A stretch of DNA of 64,000 bases from Novosphingobium naphthalenivorans NBRC 102051. GTDB lineage: Bacteria; Pseudomonadota; Alphaproteobacteria; Sphingomonadales; Sphingomonadaceae. Of this stretch, positions 35,318-43,429 are shown piece by piece. The position numbers and the translations under genes were made by a program. The DNA is taken from the NCBI RefSeq assembly GCF_001590985.1, contig NZ_BCTX01000010.1, positions 24,711 to 88,710 of the forward strand. Reading direction: 5' to 3'. Each line of letters starts with the position of its first letter. Position 1 is the stretch's first letter. The notes under the pieces are model-generated. The model ran no database searches and was not told the origin of the DNA. It was given only the letters and a program-made list of their open reading frames with translations.

Positions 35318-36735
35318 TGCAGGGGTCTGTTGCCACGCCGATGACCACGCCGCGTCAAGGCGGCCGGATTGCGGACCGGGCCATTCCCGCGCCCGTGCGG
35401 TACGCGGCCTATTCCGTGGCCGTGGCGATGCTGGCCGTGGGCTGGAGGGGCGATTTCCCCCTCGATGATGCCTATATCACCATGCACAATGCCCGCGCCT
35501 TGTTGCAGGGCTGGGATGCGACTTACGCCGTATCGCCCCTCATCGGTGCTACCAGTCTGGCCCATCTGGCGCTGATGGCAGGCCTGGGGCTGGTCATGCC
35601 CTTGCCTTATGCCGCCATGACCATCTGCCTCGCCGCCGCCCTGGCCTATGCCGTAGGGCTCGATCTGCTGGTGCAGCGCGCAGGCGCAAGAGGCTGGCAG
35701 GTTCCGGTTCTCACGCTGACCGGTCTGTTGGCCGGAACCCTGCCAACCCTGATGGCAAATGGGCTCGAAACCGGGCTGGCCTGCGCGACGGTGACTTGGC
35801 TGCTCCTGCTCGATCGCCGCTTGCCCTTGCTGGCCGGGATTGCGCCTTTTGTAAGGCCTGAGCTGGCCATTCTGGCCGGCCTTGCCATGCTGCAGACACT
35901 GCGGGATGCGAGCCATGCCCGGCGTGTGCAAGCCATCGCATGGGCACTGGCCGGGGCGTTGCCGTTCGCGGCCTGGAGCTATTTCGCAACCGGACATATT
36001 CTGCCTGGGACGATGGCCGCCAAGCTCGCATTTTTCCGCGAGGCAGACTGGTCCATTGCCCAACGCGTCCTTGCCCTCGGCGGCGGGCTGGTGAATTCAG
36101 GCCTTATCGTTCTGCTTCCGGGGCTGGCCGGCCTTCGGGACTGGCGGGCCTGGGGCTTTCTGACCCCAGTTGTCCTCTTTCTCTTGCTGCTGCTTCCCGG
36201 TGCCTTCACCTGGAATGCGGCGCGCTATCTGGGACCGCTGGTGCCGGTTTTCATTCTGGGATACGCGCAGGCGAACAGAGCGCGTGTCATGTCCATTCTG
36301 ATCGCATTTGTGGGCTTGAGCGCGGCCTTCGGTCTGCCTGGCCGCATGGCCGATCTAGACAGGGACCGCGCTTGGTATGGAGCTCAAGTCACAGCCATGC
36401 GCGCCAGCCTCACTCCGCTCCCACCCGGGTCCCGGATCCTCATCCACGATGCCGGCATGGCCGCATGGGCGGCACCGCAGATGCGCCTGATCGATGTTGT
36501 AGGGCTCAAAACGCCATCCAGCATCGCGGCGCATCAGGCGGCAACGCGCGACGCCTGTCACTGGGGCAGAGCGCTGGACCGGATCGCACGTGCCAATCGC
36601 GCGCAATATGCACTGGTCCTGGAGCGGCCCTTCTGGAACTGTGTGCGGTCGAACCTTTCCGGTCTCGGATGGACGTTCTCGCCTTTGCCGTCCCACGGCA
36701 GCGCGTATCATCTCTACGCGATAACGAAGCCCTGA
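35317..36735 (+). CDS. GT-C membrane glycosyltransferase resembling AftB-type arabinofuranosyltransferases
   Basis: 472 residues; ATG overlaps the previous stop by one base (TGATG). About nine to ten membrane helices follow an N-terminal FPLDDAYITMHNARALLQGW motif, with the DD pair after the first helix expected to be catalytic, and a TSLAHLALM segment. This arrangement is similar to the terminal arabinofuranosyltransferase family (mycobacterial Rv3805c), which lies next to the UbiA gene in mycobacteria. The C-terminal 115 residues are soluble (periplasmic). Sequence similarity is judged by eye; a different pentose or acceptor is possible. Confidence 0.65.
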   Translation: MQGSVATPMTTPRQGGRIADRAIPAPVRYAAYSVAVAMLAVGWRGDFPLDDAYITMHNARALLQGWDATYAVSPLIGATSLAHLALMAGLGLVMPLPYAAMTICLAAALAYAVGLDLLVQRAGARGWQVPVLTLTGLLAGTLPTLMANGLETGLACATVTWLLLLDRRLPLLAGIAPFVRPELAILAGLAMLQTLRDASHARRVQAIAWALAGALPFAAWSYFATGHILPGTMAAKLAFFREADWSIAQRVLALGGGLVNSGLIVLLPGLAGLRDWRAWGFLTPVVLFLLLLLPGAFTWNAARYLGPLVPVFILGYAQANRARVMSILIAFVGLSAAFGLPGRMADLDRDRAWYGAQVTAMRASLTPLPPGSRILIHDAGMAAWAAPQMRLIDVVGLKTPSSIAAHQAATRDACHWGRALDRIARANRAQYALVLERPFWNCVRSNLSGLGWTFSPLPSHGSAYHLYAITKP

Positions 36736-36739
36736 AGCC

Positions 36740-37123
36740 ATGGCGCGCCGAAGAGTGAAAGTCTTCTTCGATGGCGGTTGTCGCCCCAACCCGGGCCGGA
36801 TGGAGGCCGCCATCGTAGTGCGCGGCGTCGTGCATCTGTTCGACGATCTCGGCATCGGAACAAACACCGACGCCGAGTGGCTGGCCCTGATCCTGGCACT
36901 GGAAGTGTCGCAGGCGTCCGGCCTGAGCGAGGTCGAGTTGATCGGCGATTCGCGCGAAGTGATAACGCAAGCCAATGCCGCTCTGGCCAATCACCGCACC
37001 GAACACCGTCATGCAGCCCGGTTCCTGACCCTGGCCGCCAAGGCCCCACCCGCCCGAATCCGCTGGATCAAGCGCGAACAGAACCTGGCCGGCATCGCCC
37101 TCGATGCCCGGCACTCACGGTAG
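36740..37123 (+). CDS. RNase HI-like domain protein
   Basis: 127 residues with an RNase H fold: FFDGGCRPNPG (first Asp, about 10), AEWLALILALE (Glu, about 46), LIGDSREV (Asp, about 69) and LDARH near the C-terminus. The four acidic positions suggest an active metal site, although the protein is shorter than RnhA. It follows the glycosyltransferase by 4 bases, so it is probably in the same transcript without an obvious functional link. Confidence 0.78.
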   Translation: MARRRVKVFFDGGCRPNPGRMEAAIVVRGVVHLFDDLGIGTNTDAEWLALILALEVSQASGLSEVELIGDSREVITQANAALANHRTEHRHAARFLTLAAKAPPARIRWIKREQNLAGIALDARHSR

Positions 37124-37199
37124 CCCGCGCCTTCTCCCATCCGCATGTCGGCAATCCTTTCGCTGTCTCACATTCATTATCCCCTCTCTCTGCAATTTA

Positions 37200-37210
37200 A
37201 TCAGTATACA
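37200..37210. promoter_or_regulatory. GTATAC regulon operator A (upstream of flavin monooxygenase)
   Basis: GTATAC at 37204-37209; read on the minus strand the site is GTATACTGAT, identical to sites B and D. It ends 65 bases before the start of the PhzS-like gene in an otherwise AT-rich spacer. Confidence 0.5.
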
Positions 37211-37274
37211 TCTTATATTGACTCTGCAGATCGACCAGTTATCCCTATCCGGGAAACGCGAACGGAGCACGGGC

Positions 37275-38525
37275 TTGGGCACGGACGAAGTCATCATTAT
37301 CGGCGCCGGAATTGGTGGGTTGAGCCTGGCGCTCATGCTCCACGAGCGCGGTATAAAAAGCACGATTTTCGAAGCTGCACCGCAGCTTTCCCCTCTCGGA
37401 GTGGGTATCAGCGTTCTCCCCCACGCCAGTGCGCAGCTATGCGAACTTGGCTTGCGCGAAGCGCTGGAGCGCACGGCGATTACGGCCCGCAATTCCTGTT
37501 TCTACACGCGCTTCGGTCAGCTGGTTCATACCGAGGCCGTGGGCCTCTCGGCCGGCTATGACGTCCCCCAGTTCCAGATCCACCGCGGTGATCTGCAGCA
37601 GATCCTGGCAAGCGCTCTCGTAGCGCGCACCGGCACCCGGACAATCGTCACAGGCCATCGCTGCACAGGTTTTGAGCAGCGCGGGGACAAGGTCCTCGTT
37701 CACTTCGTGGACGCTACAGGAACTCCTTTGCCAAGTGTGATCGGTTCCGCGCTGGTCGGGGCAGACGGCATCCATTCCGCCATCCGCAGCCTTCTGCATC
37801 CCGATGATGGCCCGCCGATCTATTCAGGCGTCAACATGTGGCGCGGCGTCACGCGCTGGAAGCCCTATCTTGATGGTGCAAGCTACGTCAGGGCCGGTTG
37901 GCTTAGCCATGGGAAAATGGTCATCTACCCCATTCGGGACAATATCGACGGACAAGGCACACAACTGATAAACTGGGTCGCCGAAATCGAAACACCGGAC
38001 CACACGCGCCAGGACTGGAACCGCCGAGGCCGCCTCGACGACTTCATCCACGCGTTCGAGGACTGGCATTTCGACTTCCTGGATGTGCCTGCGATGATCC
38101 GCGCGGCCGACACGATCCTCGAATATCCCATGGTCGATAAAGATCCCCTGCCATGGTGGTCCAAAGGCACGGTGACACTGCTCGGAGATGCCGCCCATCC
38201 CATGTATCCGCGCGGTTCCAACGGCGCGGGCCAGGCCATTCTCGATGCGCGGGCGCTGGCCGACGCGCTCGCGGCTGGCAGCGGGAAGATCGAGGCGGCT
38301 CTTCAGGAATACGCGGACCAGCGCCTTCCTGCGACATCCCGGGTTGTGCAAACCAACCGCACCACCCCGCCCGACGTAATCCTGAAAGTCGTGCATGAAC
38401 GCTCGGGCGACCGCCCTTTCGAGCGTATAGAGGATGTTATCGACCCTGCCGAACTGGCCGCGATCAGCAACAGCTACAAAGCCGTGGCTGGCTACGCCCG
38501 CGATCAGGTCCGCTCGGCCACCTGA
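37275..38525 (+). CDS. PhzS-like FAD-dependent monooxygenase
   Basis: Group A flavoprotein hydroxylase, 416 residues. The FAD motif GAGIGGLSLAL is at 10-20, HRGDLQQIL is in the middle, VGADGIHSAIR is the DG motif, and LLGDAAHPMYPRGSNGAGQA is the GD motif. The pattern (LGVGISVLPHA, MWRGVTRW, YPMVDKDPLPWW) is closest to phenazine hydroxylase PhzS and related aromatic or N-heterocycle hydroxylases using NAD(P)H and O2. The start is a TTG at 37275 with GGAG at 37264-37267; no ATG fits. Preceded by operator A. Substrate unknown. Confidence 0.85.
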   Translation: MGTDEVIIIGAGIGGLSLALMLHERGIKSTIFEAAPQLSPLGVGISVLPHASAQLCELGLREALERTAITARNSCFYTRFGQLVHTEAVGLSAGYDVPQFQIHRGDLQQILASALVARTGTRTIVTGHRCTGFEQRGDKVLVHFVDATGTPLPSVIGSALVGADGIHSAIRSLLHPDDGPPIYSGVNMWRGVTRWKPYLDGASYVRAGWLSHGKMVIYPIRDNIDGQGTQLINWVAEIETPDHTRQDWNRRGRLDDFIHAFEDWHFDFLDVPAMIRAADTILEYPMVDKDPLPWWSKGTVTLLGDAAHPMYPRGSNGAGQAILDARALADALAAGSGKIEAALQEYADQRLPATSRVVQTNRTTPPDVILKVVHERSGDRPFERIEDVIDPAELAAISNSYKAVAGYARDQVRSAT

Positions 38526-38537
38526 AGATCGAGGCCC

Positions 38538-39185
38538 TCAAAAAGCGTCGGCCTGCCGTCCTGGAGCCGCCGGGGCGAGCACATCGAGCGCCTCGACCCG
38601 CTCGGCGATGCCGCATGAAAGCGGAAAGGGCGAGAGATCACAGGCGAAGCGGCGAGCATTGGCGACCTGCGGGACAAGACACAGGTCGGCGATCGTAAGC
38701 TTGTCGCCGAGACAATAGCGTCCATGGCGGCACTCACACGACAGCATGGCCTCGAAGCTGGCCATGCCCGTCGCAATCCAGTGCTCGTACCATCGCTGCA
38801 CCCCGCCATCATCAATCCCGAAATCCTGGCGCAGCAAGGTGAGGACCCGCACGTTGTTGAGCGGATGAATGTCACAGGCGATGACCTGCGACAGGGCACG
38901 AACATAGGCTCGCTCCACCAGATCGGCAGGTAAAAGCGGAGGCTCGGGATAGCGCTCCTCAAGGTACTCCAGGATTGCCAGAGATTGCGTGAACGCACGC
39001 CCTTCCTCGCGAAGGACGGGAACAAGCCCCTGCGGATTGATCGCAAGGAATGCCTCCGTGCGATGCGCTCCACCGGGAAGGCTGATAAAGCGCGGCGAAT
39101 AGTCCAGCCCCTTTGCGGCGAGCGCAAGACGCAGCCGATAGGACGTAGAGCTTCGAAAGAAGCCATAGACTTCGCGCGCGGTCAT
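38538..39185 (-). CDS. maiA: maleylacetoacetate isomerase (zeta-class glutathione transferase)
   Basis: 215 residues. The catalytic zeta-class motif is RSSTSYRLRLAL (about 9-20), with INPQGLVPVL and QSLAILEYLEERYPEPPLLP in the thioredoxin-like domain, then IACDIHPLNNVRVL in the helical domain. It isomerises maleylacetoacetate or maleylpyruvate to the fumaryl form with glutathione, in tyrosine or gentisate-type ring cleavage. Neither a ring-cleaving dioxygenase nor a fumarylacetoacetase is in the window. Its ATG overlaps the stop of the ABM-fold gene by 4 bases. Confidence 0.85.
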   Translation of the reverse strand: MTAREVYGFFRSSTSYRLRLALAAKGLDYSPRFISLPGGAHRTEAFLAINPQGLVPVLREEGRAFTQSLAILEYLEERYPEPPLLPADLVERAYVRALSQVIACDIHPLNNVRVLTLLRQDFGIDDGGVQRWYEHWIATGMASFEAMLSCECRHGRYCLGDKLTIADLCLVPQVANARRFACDLSPFPLSCGIAERVEALDVLAPAAPGRQADAF

Positions 39186-39547
39186 TCGGGCTGGTTGAGA
39201 ATATGGTCCGGCGTGGACGAGACGACCTCGGCATAAGTGGGCACGAAACGCCGTCCCTCGATCAGGCTTATGAAGGCAGGCCGGATCTCCTCGGCAAGGA
39301 TCGCGCGGATCCTTGCATGTTCCTTGATGTCCGACCATTCGGCGATCAGGAAAAAGCGCTGCGGGTCCGTGGTATCACGGCACAGGACACCATCCTTCAC
39401 CTGGGCGGCTGACTTGTGCATCGGGTTCCCGTCCGAATAGTCGAACTCGTCGAACAGGGCGATGAACTCCTCCTCGCGGCCGGGCTCGACGCGAAAATCG
39501 TAGATGTGGAGATAATTTCCCTTTGTCGCGAGCGGTTCCATTGCCAT
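39182..39547 (-). CDS. ABM-fold (antibiotic biosynthesis monooxygenase-like) protein
   Basis: 121 residues, a dimeric alpha/beta-barrel type protein: LHIYDFRVEPGREEEFIALF, RFFLIAEWSDIKEH and FVPTYAEVV. Such proteins are cofactor-free monooxygenases, quinol oxygenases or sometimes isomerases. ATG at 39547 overlaps the amidase stop by one base and its own stop overlaps maiA, so amidase, ABM and maiA form one translationally coupled operon. Confidence 0.75.
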   Translation of the reverse strand: MAMEPLATKGNYLHIYDFRVEPGREEEFIALFDEFDYSDGNPMHKSAAQVKDGVLCRDTTDPQRFFLIAEWSDIKEHARIRAILAEEIRPAFISLIEGRRFVPTYAEVVSSTPDHILNQPE

Positions 39548-40887
39548 CAATGGTCTTCCTTGTTCGGCCAGGATTTCAAAGTCAGAAGCGGACGGACGAT
39601 TTCCCACGCCCTGGCAGCCTCAAGCAGACGGTGCTCCCCCCACCAGGGCGCCACGAGTTGCAGCCCCATGGGCACGCCATTGCGGTCGAGACCCGACGGC
39701 AGCGTGATGGCCGGGTGGCCGGAGAGATTGAAAAGCGAGAGATACGGCAACCATGCTTCTCGTAACGGCCCCACACTGCGACCGCCGATTTCGAGCGGCG
39801 CATCGACCGGATGATCGGCGGCGACCGCCGCCGCCGCCGCACAAGGGGTAAGGATGAAATCATACCCCGCTGCAAAAACGTGCTGCACGGCGCGGAAAAC
39901 CGCAGTTCGTCCGGCAAGGGCAGCATTGAACGCAAGCGCTGATGCCCCCTGCCCCCGGGCAGCGCCGGCCCGGAATGTCAGAGACAAACGCTCCTCCCGT
40001 CGCTTCGGCACGGCAGCCGCTCGCGCGGCCCAGGACACTTCCTGAAGCACCGCCCAGTGCCGCGTCGGATTCGCCAGCGGATATTCCAGCAGTTCCACCT
40101 GCGCACCTGCATCCGCAAGCAGCTTTGCCGCATCGACGATCTGACATGCGACATCGTCATCGAGGACGTCATTGCCTGCAAATCGCCAAAGCGCGATCCG
40201 CCGCCCGGCAAAGGCATCGGCAGGCCCTCCCGGAATCGAGGCTTGCAGGTCGGGTTGCGAAAGACTTTGCGGATCGCGCTGGTGCGGCCCCGCCACTGCC
40301 GCGAGGCCGCGCGCGAGCAAGTCGGCATCGCGCGCCAGAAGTCCCAGATGGACAATGCTGGCAAACCCTTCCGGCACCTTTTCATGCGGGATGCGGCCGG
40401 ACGTGGCCTTCAGGCCGAAGACGCCGGTCAAGGCCGCCGGCAGACGCGTCGAACATCCTGCATCGGTAGCAAGGGCCAGCGGCGTAGCGCCGGTGATGAC
40501 CGCCACCCCCGCACCGCTTGACGAGCCCCCGCAAGTCATATGCGGGTTCCACGGGTTAAGCGTCATGCCGGTCAAGGGCGAAAAGCCAAGCGGACTGTGC
40601 GCGAACTCCGTTGTCGTGGTCTTTGCCACGATGCTCGCGCCGGCCCGCCGCAACCGTGCGACTGCCTCCATGTCGCGATCCGCGGGCGCGGCATCTTCCA
40701 TAGCCAACGAGCCCCAGTGCGTCGGAGTTCCGGCGACATCGAGAATATCTTTCACGGACACGGCAACCCCGGCCAGCGCGCCCTCTTGCCCAGGCGCATC
40801 GGGCAGCCCCGCCAGGATCGCGCTGAACGGGTTCCAAGCGGATTGTACAACCTCGATGTTGGCCGCGACGGCGGCGGTTGCCTGCAT
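39547..40887 (-). CDS. amidase signature family hydrolase
   Basis: 446 residues from the ATG at 40887, which has AAGGGG 7 bases upstream. Catalytic Lys46 in VAVSVKDILDVAG, the Ser-rich signature CGGSSSGAGVAV (cis-Ser) and the nucleophile region DAGCSTRLPA, where the usual GGS is GCS. It hydrolyses carboxamides, releasing ammonia or an amine; the substrate is unknown. First gene of the amidase-ABM-maiA operon, 27 bases downstream of operator B and divergent from the MarR gene. Confidence 0.87.
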   Translation of the reverse strand: MQATAAVAANIEVVQSAWNPFSAILAGLPDAPGQEGALAGVAVSVKDILDVAGTPTHWGSLAMEDAAPADRDMEAVARLRRAGASIVAKTTTTEFAHSPLGFSPLTGMTLNPWNPHMTCGGSSSGAGVAVITGATPLALATDAGCSTRLPAALTGVFGLKATSGRIPHEKVPEGFASIVHLGLLARDADLLARGLAAVAGPHQRDPQSLSQPDLQASIPGGPADAFAGRRIALWRFAGNDVLDDDVACQIVDAAKLLADAGAQVELLEYPLANPTRHWAVLQEVSWAARAAAVPKRREERLSLTFRAGAARGQGASALAFNAALAGRTAVFRAVQHVFAAGYDFILTPCAAAAAVAADHPVDAPLEIGGRSVGPLREAWLPYLSLFNLSGHPAITLPSGLDRNGVPMGLQLVAPWWGEHRLLEAARAWEIVRPLLTLKSWPNKEDH

Positions 40888-40913
40888 TTCGAGCCCCTTG
40901 TGATAAAAAAGGG

Positions 40914-40923
40914 GTATACTGAT
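40914..40923. promoter_or_regulatory. GTATAC regulon operator B (amidase / marR divergent promoter)
   Basis: GTATACTGAT at 40914-40923, lying between the divergent amidase and MarR genes, 27 bases before the amidase ATG. It is identical over ten bases to sites A (reverse) and D. Confidence 0.55.
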
Positions 40924-40990
40924 CGATAATACTGTGTTCAACCCTCCAAACAGCGAATCGACATACGATCAGATCAAGGATTTGAGGGGC

Positions 40991-41575
40991 ATGGCAAAAA
41001 CTGATCGGGTGGAGCCGTCACGCCGCGACGCGGGCGAGGAACAAGGTTCCTTGCGCCAGTTGATGGAGGAATTGCCGCTGTGGAAGCGGCCGGGCTACCT
41101 CATCCGCAGAGTCCATCAGCTGCACTATGCCCTGTTCTTCGAGGAAGTCGGCGAATCCGACATTACCCCTGTCCAGTATGGACTGATGACCATCCTTTCG
41201 ACCAACCCCGACATCGACCAGATCGCCATCGCGACCAAGCTTGGAATCGATCGCACCAATGTTGCCGATGTGCTGCGCCGGCTGGAACGGGCCGGTCTGG
41301 TCGAACGCCGCCAAAGTGAAGTCGACCGACGGGCCAAACTCGTGCGCCTGACCCAGGCCGGGCGTGAAATGCTGAGCCGGCATTATCCCGACATGACGCG
41401 TGCGCAGGCGCGACTGCTGGCCTGCCTTGATGCCAAGCAGCGCGATGCCTTCCTGGATGCGCTGGTCACCATCATCGAAGCGAACAATCAGTTCGGCCGC
41501 TCCAGCCTGACAAACGAGGCTGGTGGAACCGAGACAAAGATTTCGAAAGGTCGCAAGAAGCGCAGTACGGAGTAA
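40991..41575 (+). CDS. MarR-family transcriptional regulator
   Basis: 194 residues from the ATG at 40991 (a GTG at 40934 would add 19). The winged helix-turn-helix lies at about 60-135: ITPVQYGLMTIL, DQIAIATKLGIDRTNVADVLRRLERAGLVERR and the wing DRRAKLVRLTQAG. Typically a ligand-responsive repressor of catabolic or efflux genes. It starts next to operator B and precedes a permease by 2 bases, so it may control its own unit and the divergent amidase operon. Confidence 0.88.
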   Translation: MAKTDRVEPSRRDAGEEQGSLRQLMEELPLWKRPGYLIRRVHQLHYALFFEEVGESDITPVQYGLMTILSTNPDIDQIAIATKLGIDRTNVADVLRRLERAGLVERRQSEVDRRAKLVRLTQAGREMLSRHYPDMTRAQARLLACLDAKQRDAFLDALVTIIEANNQFGRSSLTNEAGGTETKISKGRKKRSTE

Positions 41576-41577
41576 TC

Positions 41578-43005
41578 ATGCCGATCACCCCGGCCCACTG
41601 GGTCTTTCTCTTCACCGTCGCCACCATCGTTTTCGTGATGGTGGCGCGCCGTAATGTCGCGATCGTCGCCATCGCGGGCACCGTGGCACTGGCCTTCATG
41701 TCCCCCAATGCCGGCACGACGATGCCGGACCGGATGATTTTCGCCACACAGAGCCTGTTCCGCTCGATCCTGATGGCAGGCATCGGCCTGTTCGACATCA
41801 TGCTGCTGGTAGCCCTCATGCTGGCCATGCTGAAGGCAATGAGCAAGGAGGGCGCGGACGAACTCATGATCGTTCCGGTCCGCCGGCTCATCGTCGGCCC
41901 CCGATCCGCCTTCATAACGCTGGCCTGCACGACTTTCGTCTGCGGCATTTTCTTCTGGCCTTCGCCTGCAACGGCACTGGTCGGAACGGTTCTCGTGCCG
42001 GTCGCCATCCGCGCGAGGCTGCCTGCGGTCGGCGCAGTGGCGGCAATCAATATCGCGGGTCACGGGATGGCCTTGTCTTCCGACCCCGTGATCCAGGCAG
42101 CGACGCGCATTTCTGCAAGTGCCGCGCACGTTTCACCGGGCCTCGTCCTTTTCTATACGGTATTGTTCGCCGGCGTGGTCGGCATCATCGCGCTTACCGT
42201 CTTTGGCCTTCTCCTTGGGCGTGACATGCGACGCGGCACTGTCGTGGCAAGCCCCTCGGCCTTGCCGCACGGCCAGCCGGAAGGTCGCACCGAATTCGGT
42301 CCCCATGCCCGCTTTCTGGCCATTCTGACCCCGGCGGTCCTGTTTGGAATGGGCGCCCTCATCATCTCACGCGCCCTGTTTGATCCGGCGCACGCGATCT
42401 ATGGTGGCGATGCGACGGCACTTCTTGGCGGCTGCGCCGTCTGCATTCTCATCATCGCCTGCGTGGTCCACGACGGCCATCACGCGCTGGAACAGATCAT
42501 TGTCCATCTGCGCGAGGGGTTTGCTTTCGCGGTCAAGGTCTTTGCTCCCGTCCTGCCCATCGTCGCCTTCTTCTTTCTCGGAGATCCGGACCATGCCGCA
42601 CAGGTTCTGGGGCCGGGCACTCCGGGCTTTCTGCTCGACCTGGGCCGTGCGGCCAGCGCCTATCTGGGGCCAAACAATCCCGTCCTGCCCTTCGGCGTCA
42701 TGGTCGTCGGAATTCTCTCGGGCATCGACGGCTTCGGCTTCTCCGGCTTGCCGTTGACCGGCAGCATTGCAGGCGCTGTCGCCAGCTCGGTTCCTGCAAA
42801 TGCCGCAATTCTCGCCAGCATAGGCCAGATCGGCAGCGTCTGGGTCGGCGGCGGCACCATTGTGCCCTGGTCCGGCGTCTGCGTGGCCGCCGCGATGGCC
42901 GACGTAAATCCTGACGAACTGGCCCGGCGGAATTTCCTTCCCGTGGCCCTGGGCTTCCTCGCCGCAGCCACGCTCGCACTGTTCCTGATTTACGCGAACA
43001 CCTGA
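41578..43005 (+). CDS. polytopic permease (ion-transporter superfamily type), copy 1
   Basis: 475 residues with about 12 hydrophobic segments; substrate not identifiable. Conserved patches: FFWPSPATALVGTVLVP, INIAGHGMALSSDPVIQAATRI, and GILSGIDGFGFSGLPLTGSI plus WVGGGTIVPWSGVC near the C-terminus. The same patches occur in the permease at 50531, so the two are paralogues. The two-repeat layout with polar re-entrant-like segments recalls DcuC/GntP or CitMHS-type carboxylate transporters. Co-transcribed with marR (2-base gap) and followed by a strong hairpin. Confidence 0.7.
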   Translation: MPITPAHWVFLFTVATIVFVMVARRNVAIVAIAGTVALAFMSPNAGTTMPDRMIFATQSLFRSILMAGIGLFDIMLLVALMLAMLKAMSKEGADELMIVPVRRLIVGPRSAFITLACTTFVCGIFFWPSPATALVGTVLVPVAIRARLPAVGAVAAINIAGHGMALSSDPVIQAATRISASAAHVSPGLVLFYTVLFAGVVGIIALTVFGLLLGRDMRRGTVVASPSALPHGQPEGRTEFGPHARFLAILTPAVLFGMGALIISRALFDPAHAIYGGDATALLGGCAVCILIIACVVHDGHHALEQIIVHLREGFAFAVKVFAPVLPIVAFFFLGDPDHAAQVLGPGTPGFLLDLGRAASAYLGPNNPVLPFGVMVVGILSGIDGFGFSGLPLTGSIAGAVASSVPANAAILASIGQIGSVWVGGGTIVPWSGVCVAAAMADVNPDELARRNFLPVALGFLAAATLALFLIYANT

Positions 43006-43035
43006 AGACCTCCGGTCCACGACTTCTTTGGGAAC

Positions 43036-43070
43036 AAAGCCCCGGCGCGCATCCCACGCGCCGGGGCTTT
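43036..43070 (+). terminator. hairpin terminator after marR-permease
   Basis: A perfect 14-bp stem, AAAGCCCCGGCGCG (43036-43049) with CGCGCCGGGGCTTT (43057-43070), and a 7-base loop. The stem itself ends in TTT; no longer T-run follows. Confidence 0.75.
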
Positions 43071-43365
43071 GCCGTTCCGGGGCCACCCAGGCTCCTTCAG
43101 GTCCGTGAATCCGCGTCATTCTGACGCCAGTGCACACCGTGGCGGACGCATTTCGAGGGCCTGTTCAACCCTCCGGCCCCCACTACAGAACCGCCTCGCC
43201 CCGGCGGCGACGTGCCTCGCATCCAGCGAGGGGGGCTCCTGCACTCAACGCCACTACCCACAAGCGCGATCATGCGAGCGCTCGCATCCCTCGATCACGC
43301 ACGCCCAGCCCGCATAAGCGACAGAGCCCAGCCGGGAACAATTGGCGGGGCGCGGGAAAACGCAC

Positions 43366-43407
43366 AAAAAAAGGCCGGTCTGCCCAGGAGTACAGGGCAG
43401 ACCGGCC
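43366..43407 (-). terminator. Rho-independent terminator of the TonB-dependent receptor gene
   Basis: On the minus strand a perfect 13-bp stem (43373-43385 with 43395-43407, GGCCGGTCTGCCC type) and a 9-base loop, followed by seven U (AAAAAAA at 43366-43372 on the plus strand). It lies just downstream of the receptor stop. Confidence 0.9.
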
Positions 43408-43429
43408 ATCTCGCAGGTTGGGTAAATCG

